64,000 bases of DNA, taken from Seminavis robusta. Taxonomy: Eukaryota > Bacillariophyta > Bacillariophyceae > Naviculales > Naviculaceae. The stretch covers positions 124,001-188,000 of the forward strand of contig CAICTM010000009.1 of assembly GCA_903772945.1 (NCBI GenBank). The letters run 5' to 3'. The notes beneath the pieces were generated by a model. That model saw only the letters and a list, made by a program, of their open reading frames with translations, did not search any database and was not told where the DNA came from. A program made the translations under genes and the position numbers. Below, piece by piece: positions 21,318-31,735 of the stretch; the stretch's first letter is position 1; the number at the start of each line of letters is the position of its first letter.

Positions 21318-22313
21318 ATGAGCAACGGCAAGTACAACAACGGCAACAGCAGCAGCAGCAATGGCGATACGTTCGAGCCTCGTCGTTCGACTCGTATCAA
21401 GAAGGAAACAACGGATGGCGATGGCGATATTTGGGCGGAGAAACTGGTAGTGTGCGAGTCTTCCAAGAGCAAGCTAGTGATTCGATCCTATTTCAAGAAT
21501 TGCCGTACGGGCAAACGAGTGTGGGACGAACCACCCACAGGAGCTAGTCGTATTCAGCATGCTTCCGATTCTACCAGACAACACAAGGAAGAAGAACTCC
21601 AGAATCTCCAATTGGCAATGAACGTCAACATTCACACCAATGACACCAGCAGTACTTGGGGTGATATTAATACCACTACTACCAACAAGACCAGCAAAGG
21701 ATTCTTTCCAACTTTTCGGAAAAAGACAAATTCCAAGAATGGAAACGACAACAACGATAAGGCTGATGGACCTGCAAAGGGAGGAGGAGGAGGGATCTTC
21801 CAGTTTGGCAGCAAGAAGAAAAATAAGGAAAATGCAGTGAATGAGCCTGACTTGGAAGGAGATGAGGACATGCAAAGAGCCATCAGTCTAAGCATGGGAC
21901 TAGCAGTTGCAAATCACAAAAATAAAAGTCACAACAAGCAAAATGAGAATCATCAAACACAGGAAGAAATTGAAATGGCCAGAGCCATCAGCATGTCCCT
22001 AGGGACTACCAGTACCTCTACAAACACCCCAGAAGAAGTGAATGAAATGGACGAGGAAGAAATGATACGCAGAGCCATTGAAGCGAGTCAACGAGAATCA
22101 TACAGCAACAACCCTACACTAATCCCTTCGTTCTCCCCCAACGACACAAATAACACTCCCACAAGTGCCACTGCCAGTCTTCCGACAACACACGAACAAG
22201 ATGCCGATTTACTGGGCTTGGCCGATATATTCAATGATACTGCTAACATTATTACACCGCCAATGCAGTTGCAGCAGAGCATTACAGGAAAAACAACGGG
22301 ACTTGATGAATAA
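21318..22313 (+). CDS. WW-like and ubiquitin-interacting-motif protein
   Basis: Single exon, 331 residues from ATG 21318. Residues about 55-80 resemble the second half of a WW domain (YFKNCRTGKRVWDEPPTGAS): an aromatic strand, TGK turn and W-x2-P-P. Three ubiquitin-interacting motifs follow: EDMQRAISLSMG (about 183), EIEMARAISMSLG (about 219) and EEEMIRRAIEASQRE (about 247). UIMs are helices with acidic start and a central Ala-x3-Ser that bind ubiquitin. Between them lie KK-rich and Asn-rich linkers. This suggests an adaptor that recognises ubiquitylated cargo, perhaps in endocytosis or proteasome delivery. The C-terminal EQDADLLGLADIF may be a clathrin- or adaptor-binding peptide (inference). 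Confidence 0.78.
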   Translation: MSNGKYNNGNSSSSNGDTFEPRRSTRIKKETTDGDGDIWAEKLVVCESSKSKLVIRSYFKNCRTGKRVWDEPPTGASRIQHASDSTRQHKEEELQNLQLAMNVNIHTNDTSSTWGDINTTTTNKTSKGFFPTFRKKTNSKNGNDNNDKADGPAKGGGGGIFQFGSKKKNKENAVNEPDLEGDEDMQRAISLSMGLAVANHKNKSHNKQNENHQTQEEIEMARAISMSLGTTSTSTNTPEEVNEMDEEEMIRRAIEASQRESYSNNPTLIPSFSPNDTNNTPTSATASLPTTHEQDADLLGLADIFNDTANIITPPMQLQQSITGKTTGLDE

Positions 22314-22758
22314 ACTTCAGCTAGCTGCAACGCCTTACCATCACTGTCCCCTCGAAGGGCGGCAAGCCAGGCAACACCCCAGGTGCTATCATGGCGTTCA
22401 CGCCTCCCGAGAACCACCCTTAGTGTTGGGAATGCCAACGAATTCCTTCGCTACATCCCTGCGTGATTTGCCTGATTTTGGTCTTGGTTGTCTTCTACAA
22501 CGAAGGATTTCCCGCGAGCACAAGAAGCTTTGGGGACAACAGGAGTTTTGCAATGATTGTCGTACATGTACTACCGGTACGGGTGTGAACAGGCCGCGGC
22601 AACAACGGATTCTATGTATTCATAAATGTATTCTTCGACGCTATTCAACATCCCACGGAACAGGAACGGAACATATTGCTCGATTGGTATAGTATCCATC
22701 TTAACAAACATCGCAGTGTCAGTGTAAACACAACATCGCAGTGTCAGTGTGTCAGTGT
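22314..22758. other. Intergenic with a short tandem repeat
   Basis: Between convergent 3' ends. The word CATCGCAGTGTCAGTGT occurs twice in tandem (about 22709 and 22734), followed by a further GTCAGTGT. No gene was recognised. Confidence 0.45.
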
Positions 22759-25700
22759 CTACACCTTGACAGACGCTCGTCTTCCTACAAAGTAGGTCGA
22801 CATAAGCCCCTTCCCCTTGATTTCAATTTCACCCCTCTTCCTCAATGGGATTTGTGGGGCCTGCTTCATAAGCAACTCTGCTGCTTCCGCTGAACAGTTG
22901 ACTCGCCCAGGCTGGGAAGTGCTCTCCATCCGGCTGGCAACGTTGACGGAGTCTCCAAACAACCCATATCTTGGATTAAGAGCTGAAAAAGAAAGAGCAA
23001 CGCATGTTGTCAGTACAAGAAAGAACCAACAGGGCAAGAGAATATCTATTACGACAACCATGTCACTTACAGCCAACTACATTGGACACCACAGGACCCT
23101 TGATAAACGATGAATGCCAAATGAATGGTTGCGAAAAAGGGGAAAGATGAGACACGCGATTCCTGCAACGAACGAATACAGAGAACTTCAACCCCAGACA
23201 CCTTGATGCGTCTTACCGAGTGGAATCCACAACGAATCTCTACAAAACCCTTGGAGGTGTCATCCAAGTCGACAGAGATCTTGGAAGCTGCTTCAATGGC
23301 TTCCAAACTAAATTCAGCAACTCGCTTCACGTGGTCCCAAGACTGGTCCTCAATCAGATTTGAAACGGCCATAAAGGCGTCGCCCTGATGCAGGACAGTG
23401 AACAGGTTTTAGTGTACTGGTATAGTGCATCATATCAGTGTGAGACAATCATAGTACATAGTACACATGGCACTTACAATGGTTTCGACCTTGAACAGCT
23501 CGTGCTTCTGCGTCAAGGCATCCAGGGCTACATATAGTCGATCCAGCATATCAGAGACTTTTAGAGGCGAACAAGTGGAAGAAATCGTAGTGAAGCCAAC
23601 AATGTCGGAAAAGACTGTCGTACGAGGGGAGGGCGAAACTGCATGATCAGAACCCAAAGATAGACGAGGCGGCTGCCAACCGCGAATCAAACTGAAATAA
23701 CCACTTACAGATGGTGACACAATCATGGGATTCTGGTTCGATTTTGTCACCTCGCACGAGAGAATCGGCAATTTTTTGGGGGAAAACTTTGTAGAGGAAG
23801 TCCTCATTAGATATGGTCTTGCGCTCCTGATTCTGGATGTGGTGTGATAGTGGCATGGAACCTGGTTGGACGTTGCCGACATCGAAAAGCTTCAAGCGCT
23901 CATCCAATGCTTCAGCAGTTGGCCTTTTCGTAGGGTTTCCGCTCCAACATAATTTCATCATCTGTGTGATCTCTTTTGGACAACCAGGTGGGATGGGGGG
24001 GCGTAAGCTGATGTTCGGATCGCAAACCTTGGTCAAAACGGTGTGGCAATCTTCTCCTTCATAAGGGTCCTTTCTCGAATATAGTTCGTTCAGGATGATG
24101 CCTACGCTGTAAATGTCTGTCGCAGGAGAAGCTTCGGCTTCGCCTCGCAACAGCTCTGGAGCCATGAAGTATGGCTGCAAGCAGGGAGGTTAGCGGGGCA
24201 AATACCGAAGTGGCAAGCTACGTACTGAAAGCCGACTTACCGTTCCCATCGCCTTGGCATTCTTTTTCTTTTGACTCAGTCCAAAGTCGCTGACCTGTCG
24301 AAAGAAACATGTGGTTGGCGGAATCATGTTCCCAGGGTTTGTTCGTCTACAAAAGTATGTTGGGGCTTACCTTTGCTCTGAAACCGCTGGTGATCAATAC
24401 TGCAAGCGATAGAGAGAAGAAGAGATGAGTGCATCAAGACAACAAGAAGCAACAACAATCGACGCTGGAGCCAACTCACTGTTGGAGGACTTCAGATCTC
24501 CATGGACGATGCAAGGCGAAGTCGAATGGAGAAAACGTATCCCATTGGCGAGGTCGCGAAGGATTGGCAGGAGCAGCTCTCCCTCAATATGTAAGGTCTC
24601 ATTGTGAAGCAATTCATACAATGACCCATGTTCACAGTATTCTAAAACAAGCATAGGTTCCGATTTTGGGTCGATGACTGCCCCCATCACTGTTGTGATG
24701 GATGGGTGCCTCAGAGAACTGAGGAGACGCATTTCCTGATCGAAGATGGAAGATTATGGCCATGAGTGAATACGATTGCTTCGAGGCTACATTTCGATCG
24801 CCCGATTCCAAGTCAACTTGCCTGGATAAAATCTTGCTTGAGCGTGTTATGCTTCGCCGTGGAAGCACCCAAAAAAGGTAGACTTGTGGTCTTGGGTGTG
24901 AATTGGCTGCCCTTGTACACGTCGCTTCGCAAGTACCTATTGGCTTCAGTGCCTGCAAGAAGCAACAACAGCTGTAAGCATCTGCCATAGGAAATGAGTT
25001 CATCTCAAAGGCAAAACGTACCGACTTGATAACCGGAAATCAATCCGAAGGATGATCTCATATTCTTGTCAGCCAGTTTTCTATCTTTATCCACCGTCAT
25101 CGATTCCATCACCACCGAGTCGGCCGATGCCATACCAACGTTAACTGGGTTGCTCTGCGGCTTGCCAGTTTCGACGTCTTGGCCCTCCCAACAAATACGA
25201 GCACCACTTGCATTCCCCGATGTCTTCCCGCGTTTCTTGGGCGGCAAGACCCGTTTGATGGCAACTTTGGTGCCGAAATACTCTCCCAAGAGAACCTGTC
25301 CGAAGGTGCCTTGTCCCAATACAACCCGAGGCTCCGCAAACACGAGGTCCTTGGGGTTGACACGCCAGACAGCATCCGCTTCCTTCTGTTTCTTGATCGC
25401 ATACCAATACGAGGCAGCCACAATCAGCGCACAAATAGGAACGATGATTGCTGGGAGCAGTATCGAGTAGGCGACGCAGCCACTCTTCAAAGTTACATGA
25501 GACCCTTTGCAGACACATTCTCCAGAACTGGTGGCCTCGAACTCTTCACCGAACTCTTCTTCGCAGGCTCGGTCCTCCACCAATACTCGCAAAGGGGATT
25601 CTGGTATCTACACAGTGTGGAAGCATACATGAAGATGAGGAAACGCACCTGCACGCAAGGGGTAGTATCGCCCCAGTGACACCTGAGGAGTTAGCAAGAC

Positions 25701-27460
25701 AGCAAGCTCTCAAATTTACCTGTTGTCCATTTGCAAAGACTTCCAATGTCATTACACCAACCAAATCAGCTGCAAGAGTAAATTCAAAGGTATGGTTCGC
25801 GGCAGAATCGATGACAACAGGTACTTCCCGAGATGTTTGGCCTTCATGAAGCAATACGGTTATCTCGAGATCAGCACGCTTGAGGTTGTCGAAGGCCCGG
25901 AACTTTAGGGGCTTTCGTTGGAGGGTGGCGCCACAGAGACTCATCTTGGCACATCCGTTGCCGATTCCTTGGGTTACATTGCTTACACCATTGTTTGTAG
26001 AAGTGATTGGATACACATCGACGTCAAAACCCTTCAAACAAGGTTGGCAGACGCATTGCATTCCTTCTGGACACTCGAGACCCGCGCCGGAGCATCCTTC
26101 TTGCACCTGCTGCGGTGTTTTGCGGAAGAAACCATCTGGACAGGTAATTGCATTGTAGAGCTCTTTTGATCGCACGCATCGCCACTGGTGAGATTCTTCA
26201 TCAAGGCGAAGGAATCCAGTTCCTTCTTGCATACTTCGTAGATCCATGTAGGACAATGTGGTCCGCCATCCCGCGTACTTTCCCTGGACCATGCCCGTGT
26301 ATGCCAACTGAGCAATCTCCAGTGTGGTGTCACTTCTTGTCTTTAGAGCAAACTGACCTGGAAAAGGCAAGTCACTACAGAAGGCTGGTCCGTATTCCTT
26401 GAGGCAGTCATTGTATGCCTGTCCCACGGAAGCATGTTCTGCTAGAGCAGTGAGTGATTCCTGCACGGCACGTGACACCTCCTCATCCACATGCATCAAA
26501 GAGGCCACATTCCACTCAGGGTACAACATTGTGCTTGACTCGAATGGGAACACCATTCCATCCTCGAGGGTTAGGTTGGGTTGTGGGTTGACGATTTTGA
26601 ATCTTTTCAAGAAGGTATCCAAGTCTTTGTCACTATGAGAGAAGCGCTCCAACTGGTCGGTTCGAATAAAGCCAACGTCGAATTGGCCCGACAAAAGGCC
26701 CTTGACCACCTTTCCCTGATTGGAGGTGAACACAAGCTGCTTCGGATCGTTGATGTAGCTTAGTCCTGCCTTTTGCATCTCTCGAAATTGCATTTGGCCA
26801 CTAAGTGAAGTTGCAACAGCAACGTGTGAGATACACCCGTGTCGACAATATGAAAGCAAGGCATTGTACGTGTACGTACCTTCCCAGGCCACTAATGGAA
26901 GCTGCTGCAACAATCTTGCCCTTGAGGTCTTGGAGTGTGTTTACGGTACTGTTTGCCAAGGTTGCAATGACTCCTCCAAATTTGACTAGATCATACTGTT
27001 TGCCATCCACATTGCGCCTCGAGATCTGGGAGGCCAAACTCTGGGCTCCATGCTCCGAGGCAATGCAGGAGAATGCCGACGGATTGACGTAGATAAAGTC
27101 GACTTGCCTGTGCTCTTCAAAGAGACTTCCCAGGCTCAAGGGCTTCATGGAGAATCGAATCGGTGGATCGAAGCGTCGCCCCGCCGTTGCCGTCAGGTAG
27201 CTCCCAAATGTGGTGTTCCACTCATTGTACGCCTGGTCCTCTCCTCGAATGGCAAGCACGCCGATGGTGTAGGAGGGTTCGTGTGCAGAAGCATCGTACT
27301 CCCGCACCATCGAAGCGGAGCAGTATCCGGAGGGTTCATCCTCTGCAATCACTGCCTCCACTTCCGCGGCAGATACAGAGACCTTCGTCACAAGACAGGG
27401 GAAGAGGAGGAGGAGGGTAAGGGAGGTCAAAAGCCTTGATGCAGATGATGAAGGGACCAT
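22759..27460 (-). CDS. Receptor guanylate cyclase with PhnD-like ectodomain and kinase domain
   Basis: Twelve exons join in frame: 27460-26880, 26800-25720, 25607-25022, 24952-24822, 24735-24480, 24399-24371, 24294-24241, 24174-23709, 23614-23478, 23384-23217, 23098-23071 and 22982-22759 (1246 residues). Order: signal peptide (1-31); a type II periplasmic-binding-like domain of the PhnD phosphonate/phosphate kind (about 60-300, with VDFIYVNPSAF and VFTSNQGKVVKGLLSGQFDV); a Cys-rich stretch (about 405-450); a filamin-like repeat ending GQQIPESPLRVLVED; one membrane helix (about 599-622); a protein kinase domain with GQGTFG (653-658), VAIK (Lys672), HGDLKSSN (Asp873) and DFG (891-893); a linker; and a class III cyclase with FFSDIVGF (Asp1065), VETIGDA (Glu1105, Asp1109) and NVASR (Asn1186, Arg1190). 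Glu1105 favours GTP, though the usual partner Cys is Gly1179. It is likely a surface receptor making cGMP. A shorter acceptor at 23614 was chosen because it restores VTIFFSDIVGF. Confidence 0.93.
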
Positions 27461-29037
27461 TGTCGATGTCGTGTTCTTTCTTGCAGAATGACTTGATTCA
27501 ACCACCAAATACATGTAAACCAATTGGAGGGACAAGAGACGAGCTGCGGGTCCTCAGGGGTTGTATGGTTGTATTGCTTTAGCTATTGCTTTTGGGAAAA
27601 TAAATAAATGTGATGACCCAAAAGATGCACAGAGCCAGAGCCACGGTCGCAAAACTGCGAACCAGCACACATTCCTCGATGCTCCAATGCTCAAACCGGT
27701 TCTACCATACGACTGTACTATTAATAGTACTCGTACTGGTACAATGTCATTGTACCGGTGTGAACTTTTCGATGCCACAAGAAGCCGATTGGAAAATGCA
27801 AGAGAGAAGAGTAGTCTACATTTATTTGTACGTAAGTCTTATTGAGTTCTCAGAGCTGTTCTCATAGCGGTACTAGTACTCGTAGACTCGACTCTGTAAG
27901 GAGAACTACGGGAGCACTTTTAGTATATACGCTCCTCCCTTGCAATTAAGAACATGAGATAAGATGTCGAGTACTGAGATTTGCTGGAATGTTAATTTAA
28001 AAGATACTTGAGACACTCAGATCTGCGCTAGCTAGAGATAAGATAGCCAGTAAGCACTCTCCCTTGGGCACATAAGAGATTGAGAGATGATAAAATGACA
28101 CTTTTCTACAATAAAACGCCTTAAAAACAGGTACCAAAAGTCAAAAGTTTCGCCTCCGGCGGATGATACACTGCTCTTTCCTCTCTTCTCCTCGGGGTAT
28201 ATTCAGTAAGGCGGGAAGCAGAATTGCAAGTTTGGTATGTACCATACTAATAGTATGGTCAATAGAAATGACAAGAAAGCTAGGATGTTGCCTTTGGACC
28301 CTGAATTTTAACAAAATGCTAGGAAGATTCTCAGTGCAGATATTTGAGTTTTTGCTAAGATGCCTTCAGGGTTCAGGTGAACTTAGAGACATCTTAATAT
28401 CAAGGGAGGAATTTACATGTAAAGCTCATCACATTGTAGCTCATTGAAGTAGGTTGCTCAGAGTAGAAAGTTGCAAAGAACAAATAAATAAATAAATGTG
28501 GATGACCGGAAAGATGCACAAAAGAGTCACAGAGCACCAGCAGCCAACCCCAAAAAGAAATAAAAGTAATGTCCAATTGAAATTTGCTCCTCTGCTCCCC
28601 CATGAAAATATGACATAGCTACCGGTATGCCATGAACTTTCTCGGTTTGGCACTGAAGAGCCTCATCAGGTTCGTATTCTATCAGGGAATTATTGCTACG
28701 AGAGCTGCTACGAGTTCTTGTACTACACTACTGGTACATGTAGTACGGTACGTATACGGGTGAGCTCTGGTACCGGTACCGGTACCAGTGGTGGTACCGG
28801 TACGGTAGATCGTGGTACCAGGTACAGTACCTGGTGGTACAGTAGCTCCTGGTACCGTACTAGTACGGTAAAACAGAAACCAAAACTTCTTGTTTCTTCG
28901 AAGTCCACGATGTTCGCTGCGACTGGGCCAGTGAGATAGAGAGACTGCTGATCGGCAACAGCTGCCGCAACTGTGAACTTTTGAGAAGCCAAAAGAACAT
29001 TGGGTTCTTTTTTGCTCCAGAAAGCAGCGACCATTTA
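27461..29037. other. Gene-poor intergenic region with GGTACC cluster
   Basis: No gene is supported. Two related stretches (27598-27650 and 28483-28545) share AAATAAATAAATG(T)G(G)ATGACC, then AAAGATGCACA and CACAGAGC. At 28728-28868 there is a dense run of GGTACC/GTACCGGTACC words. Minus-strand frames across this run read as repeats of PGT/TGT and are a composition artefact. Confidence 0.5.
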
Positions 29038-29331
29038 AGACCCGGCACATAGAAATCCCCACCACTTCGTCTTGCATCGTCCGTGTCGGAACACCCTTCC
29101 ACGACCAGCTAAGTTTCTCGCTCGTGTAGGATGAGTACGGCGTGCTACGGCGCGAAGAGCTGAGTTTTCGGCGATTATATCTCACTTGTTTTCGACTGTA
29201 CTATAAAGAGTAGCACAGAATCGGAAAGCTCGCAAAAAGATCTTTTTGTCAGGGCAGGTCACTTAAATATTGATGACAAAAATATGAAACGGCTAATTCG
29301 CCGTGGGTGGGGATTTCTATGTGCCGGGTCT
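29038..29331. mobile_element. MITE with TA target duplication (Tc1/mariner-like)
   Basis: The left end AGACCCGGCACATAGAAATC (29038 on) is repeated in inverted form at the right end, finishing GATTTCTATGTGCCGGGTCT at 29331. The arms match over 26 bases without a mismatch, and over about 28 with one inserted base. The dinucleotide TA stands directly outside each arm (29036-29037 and 29332-29333). Length 294 bp, no transposase frame inside. TA duplication and inverted ends fit a Stowaway/Tc1-mariner-type miniature element. Confidence 0.8.
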
Positions 29332-30141
29332 TATTTATTTAGCTCCCAATTACAGCTCCAATTACTCAATTACGAGTACAGTCGTACCGTACTTTAGATC
29401 CTGGTGGAAGAAACTTGGAAGGAGAAGAGCTTGAGGTTGCAAATAAATATGTCGTAATTGTTATGGCTACTTTGCGATTGGTATTTCTTCAACTGTGACC
29501 CAATCTTGCTTCAGAAATAAGCGGATTCGGAAATGAGGGCAACTGGGACAATGAGACCCCGAAGGACTGTGCTAGTCTTGTACATGACGCTCAGACAACG
29601 TAACAGCTGGCAATCGACCACTGGCCACAACGTCACAGAACGCAGGACCAGCCTAGCCTCTCCCAACAATAAATCCATGCTTTACTGACCTAAGAACGCC
29701 GGCAACTTACGTGGTGTTCGAAGCGTTCATACTGAACCAAAAGCTCGAGAGCCGCACACACAGAACAACAGTTACTTACTTTAGTAGTCTACAAGAGCTT
29801 CTACATTCTACATGTACATGTAGTCTATGTACATGTTAGCTTTGTTGCATTTCCTTCCATGCAGTCACCTCATCGCACACCACACACACCACACCGTTCC
29901 TTCCTCGAGGCGCAGGAGCATCCCAAGAGAAGCTGCCTGCTAACAGCTCTGCTGCCGGTACGATAACAAAGCAAGCAAGCGAGTGACTCAGATGCCTCTC
30001 GATGGAAAACTCCAGGGGCAACTGACTGGCGATGAATGCATCCAAAGCGGAGAGGAAGCTACGGAACCAATGATTCATCCAGCCAAGGCTAAAATCCTTT
30101 ATTTTTCTTAAACCATGGCTATTGGGGTACCAGTAATCTAG
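29332..30141. other. Intergenic
   Basis: No gene is supported. A minus-strand frame at 29836-30078 (80 codons) begins with ATG but shows no domain and lies just downstream of the ABC gene. Palindromes TACATGTACATGTA occur near 29810-29835. Confidence 0.4.
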
Positions 30142-31735
30142 CTAGACCTCAAACTCATTCACAGTGTTGCTGATGGATTTCACGTCAAATTCAGAATTCA
30201 CAGTATTGGTGACAGACTTCACTGATCCTGAACTCTCGGCTCTGAGCAACTTCCTGAGCTGCTTCTCTCCATACATTTCAAGCTGCAACTCTTGGAACTC
30301 ATCGTCGTCTTTCATGGCTTCACGCTTTTTTCCGTCCTTTTTCCTTCGCGCTGCTTTGATCATGGCTGCACCACCCATGATTATAATGAAGAGAAATACT
30401 CCCAGCAAACCACTGAGACAGAGATAAAGCAAATTCAACCCACTGTCCGCAGGGCATCCTTCCATTTGCTCATCAACAACAGGGACCATACACCAGAAGT
30501 AGAAGCGACTAAACAGGTATCTCAGAGCCTTCAAACCAGCGACACCACTGCCAGGTGAGAAAGTTGTGGAGAAGAAGATCATGAAGAGGAAGGGCATACT
30601 GCCAAGCATTTCAACAGCTTGGAATGGAAGAGTTGTGTAAAGCCCAAAGCAAATGAAAGGGAAGGTCATGCTTGCACTATCAAAGAACATGGCAATGAAG
30701 TAGTCAAAGCTGGAGAGTCCACCAATGACAGAATTCACAAACCCAAATTCCAGCAAGGCAATCAGGAACACCAATGTCATCGCAAGCAGAGTCTTCAACA
30801 ACTTGTTCATTCCTTTGCTTGAATGCAAGAGTGCCTCTGATTCTTCAGACATGAAGTTGCGCCAATCCACCAAACTCAACAAGTATGGGTTGACAGCAAA
30901 GAAAGCAATGATTCCAGCTCCAATCAAAACAAGAGCAGCACTCTCATCATTAGAGTCCCAGAAAGTAAGTAGGAACATCAGAAAGGAGAACATGGTGAAG
31001 GCAAAGATACCCTTGAGGGCACCACTGTTCCAAACCTCCACATCAAGGAAGAACTTCAAGTCAGCATTGGATGCTTCAAACTTGTAATCATTTCCTACAG
31101 ACAGGGCCATGATCGCCTTCTCACGATCAACCTTTTCACGGTCATTGATCTTAACCTTGCTTCGGTCAATAGCTGATACAGTGACTATGATATTGGCAAC
31201 AAGAGGGACGGGGGTAAGACCACAAACACTTGTTTTTCAGTAATCTTCTGCATGGTTTCTGATACTTACTGACATTGTCAGCCATCCCAGTCAATGCTTG
31301 GATGTGATCGTTGGTGACCAGCAAGATGTTGTGTTTCTCCCTCATGAGGTTCAACCGATCTACAATCCAGGGAACAAAATCATCAGTGACTCCAGCAAAA
31401 GGCTCATCAAGAACCAAGAGGAGTTTCTTCTGGTTCATGGTCCGTTGGTAGATGAGTTCAAACAGCAAGAGCTTTCGCTGACCTCCACTGAGGCCAGCAA
31501 AGAACTCTCCAGCCATTGTTCCACCAACTTGGATGTTGCCGGCAGTCCCCTCTTTTTCATATATATTCCAGTAGGGTAGCACGGTGGGGTCAAAGTTTGG
31601 AATCTTTGAAACTGCAATGTAAGGACGCAGGTTGTGGTACTGCCTGATGTAAGTGCACTTGTGAGACTGGTGCACATCATTCAAGAAAGTTGTCTTCCCT
31701 GATCCAGATGAGCCAACAACAATGGTGAGAGTCAT
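30142..31735 (-). CDS. Compact ABC half-transporter (ATPase plus membrane domain)
   Basis: Two exons, 31735-31270 and 31184-30142, join in phase 1 to give 502 residues. The intron starts GTAAGT and ends CATAG. Residues 1-155 are an ABC ATPase: Walker A GSSGSGKTT (8-16), signature LSGGQ (82-86), Walker B LLLVLDE (105-111) and the switch His in TNDH (144). The helical subdomain is short, and the protein starts only seven residues before Walker A, so the usual A-loop strands are missing from this model. A charged linker (about 160-180) leads to a membrane domain with about six hydrophobic helices (about 210-450) including MLGSMPFLFMIFFSTTF, reminiscent of the ABC2/ABCG type. The order ATPase-then-membrane fits ABCG half-transporters that work as dimers. 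The substrate is unknown. An in-frame extension to 31999 exists but looks like leader. Confidence 0.85.

Noticed and set aside
23615-23638. A longer form of the cyclase exon, using the acceptor that ends at 23639
   Set aside because: It would add eight residues inside the conserved VTI-FFSDIVGF metal site. The acceptor before 23614 gives the family sequence exactly. It remains possible as a rare alternative splice.
25546-26913. A single open frame of 455 residues that runs through 25719 to a stop
   Set aside because: The part beyond 25720 lies in an intron: a CAG/GTAAAT donor at 25719 and a TAG acceptor at 25608 restore the filamin-like GQQIPESPLRVLVED, so the tail after GQQ is not coding.
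28682-29185. A minus-strand frame of 167 codons with PGTV/TGT repeats
   Set aside because: The repeats come from the GGTACC palindrome run, and the frame crosses the left arm of the MITE, so it is not a real gene.
30142-31110. A separate membrane-only protein of 322 residues starting at 31110
   Set aside because: The reading frame continues upstream to an acceptor at 31185 that joins in phase to the ATPase exon, so the two are parts of one ABC protein.
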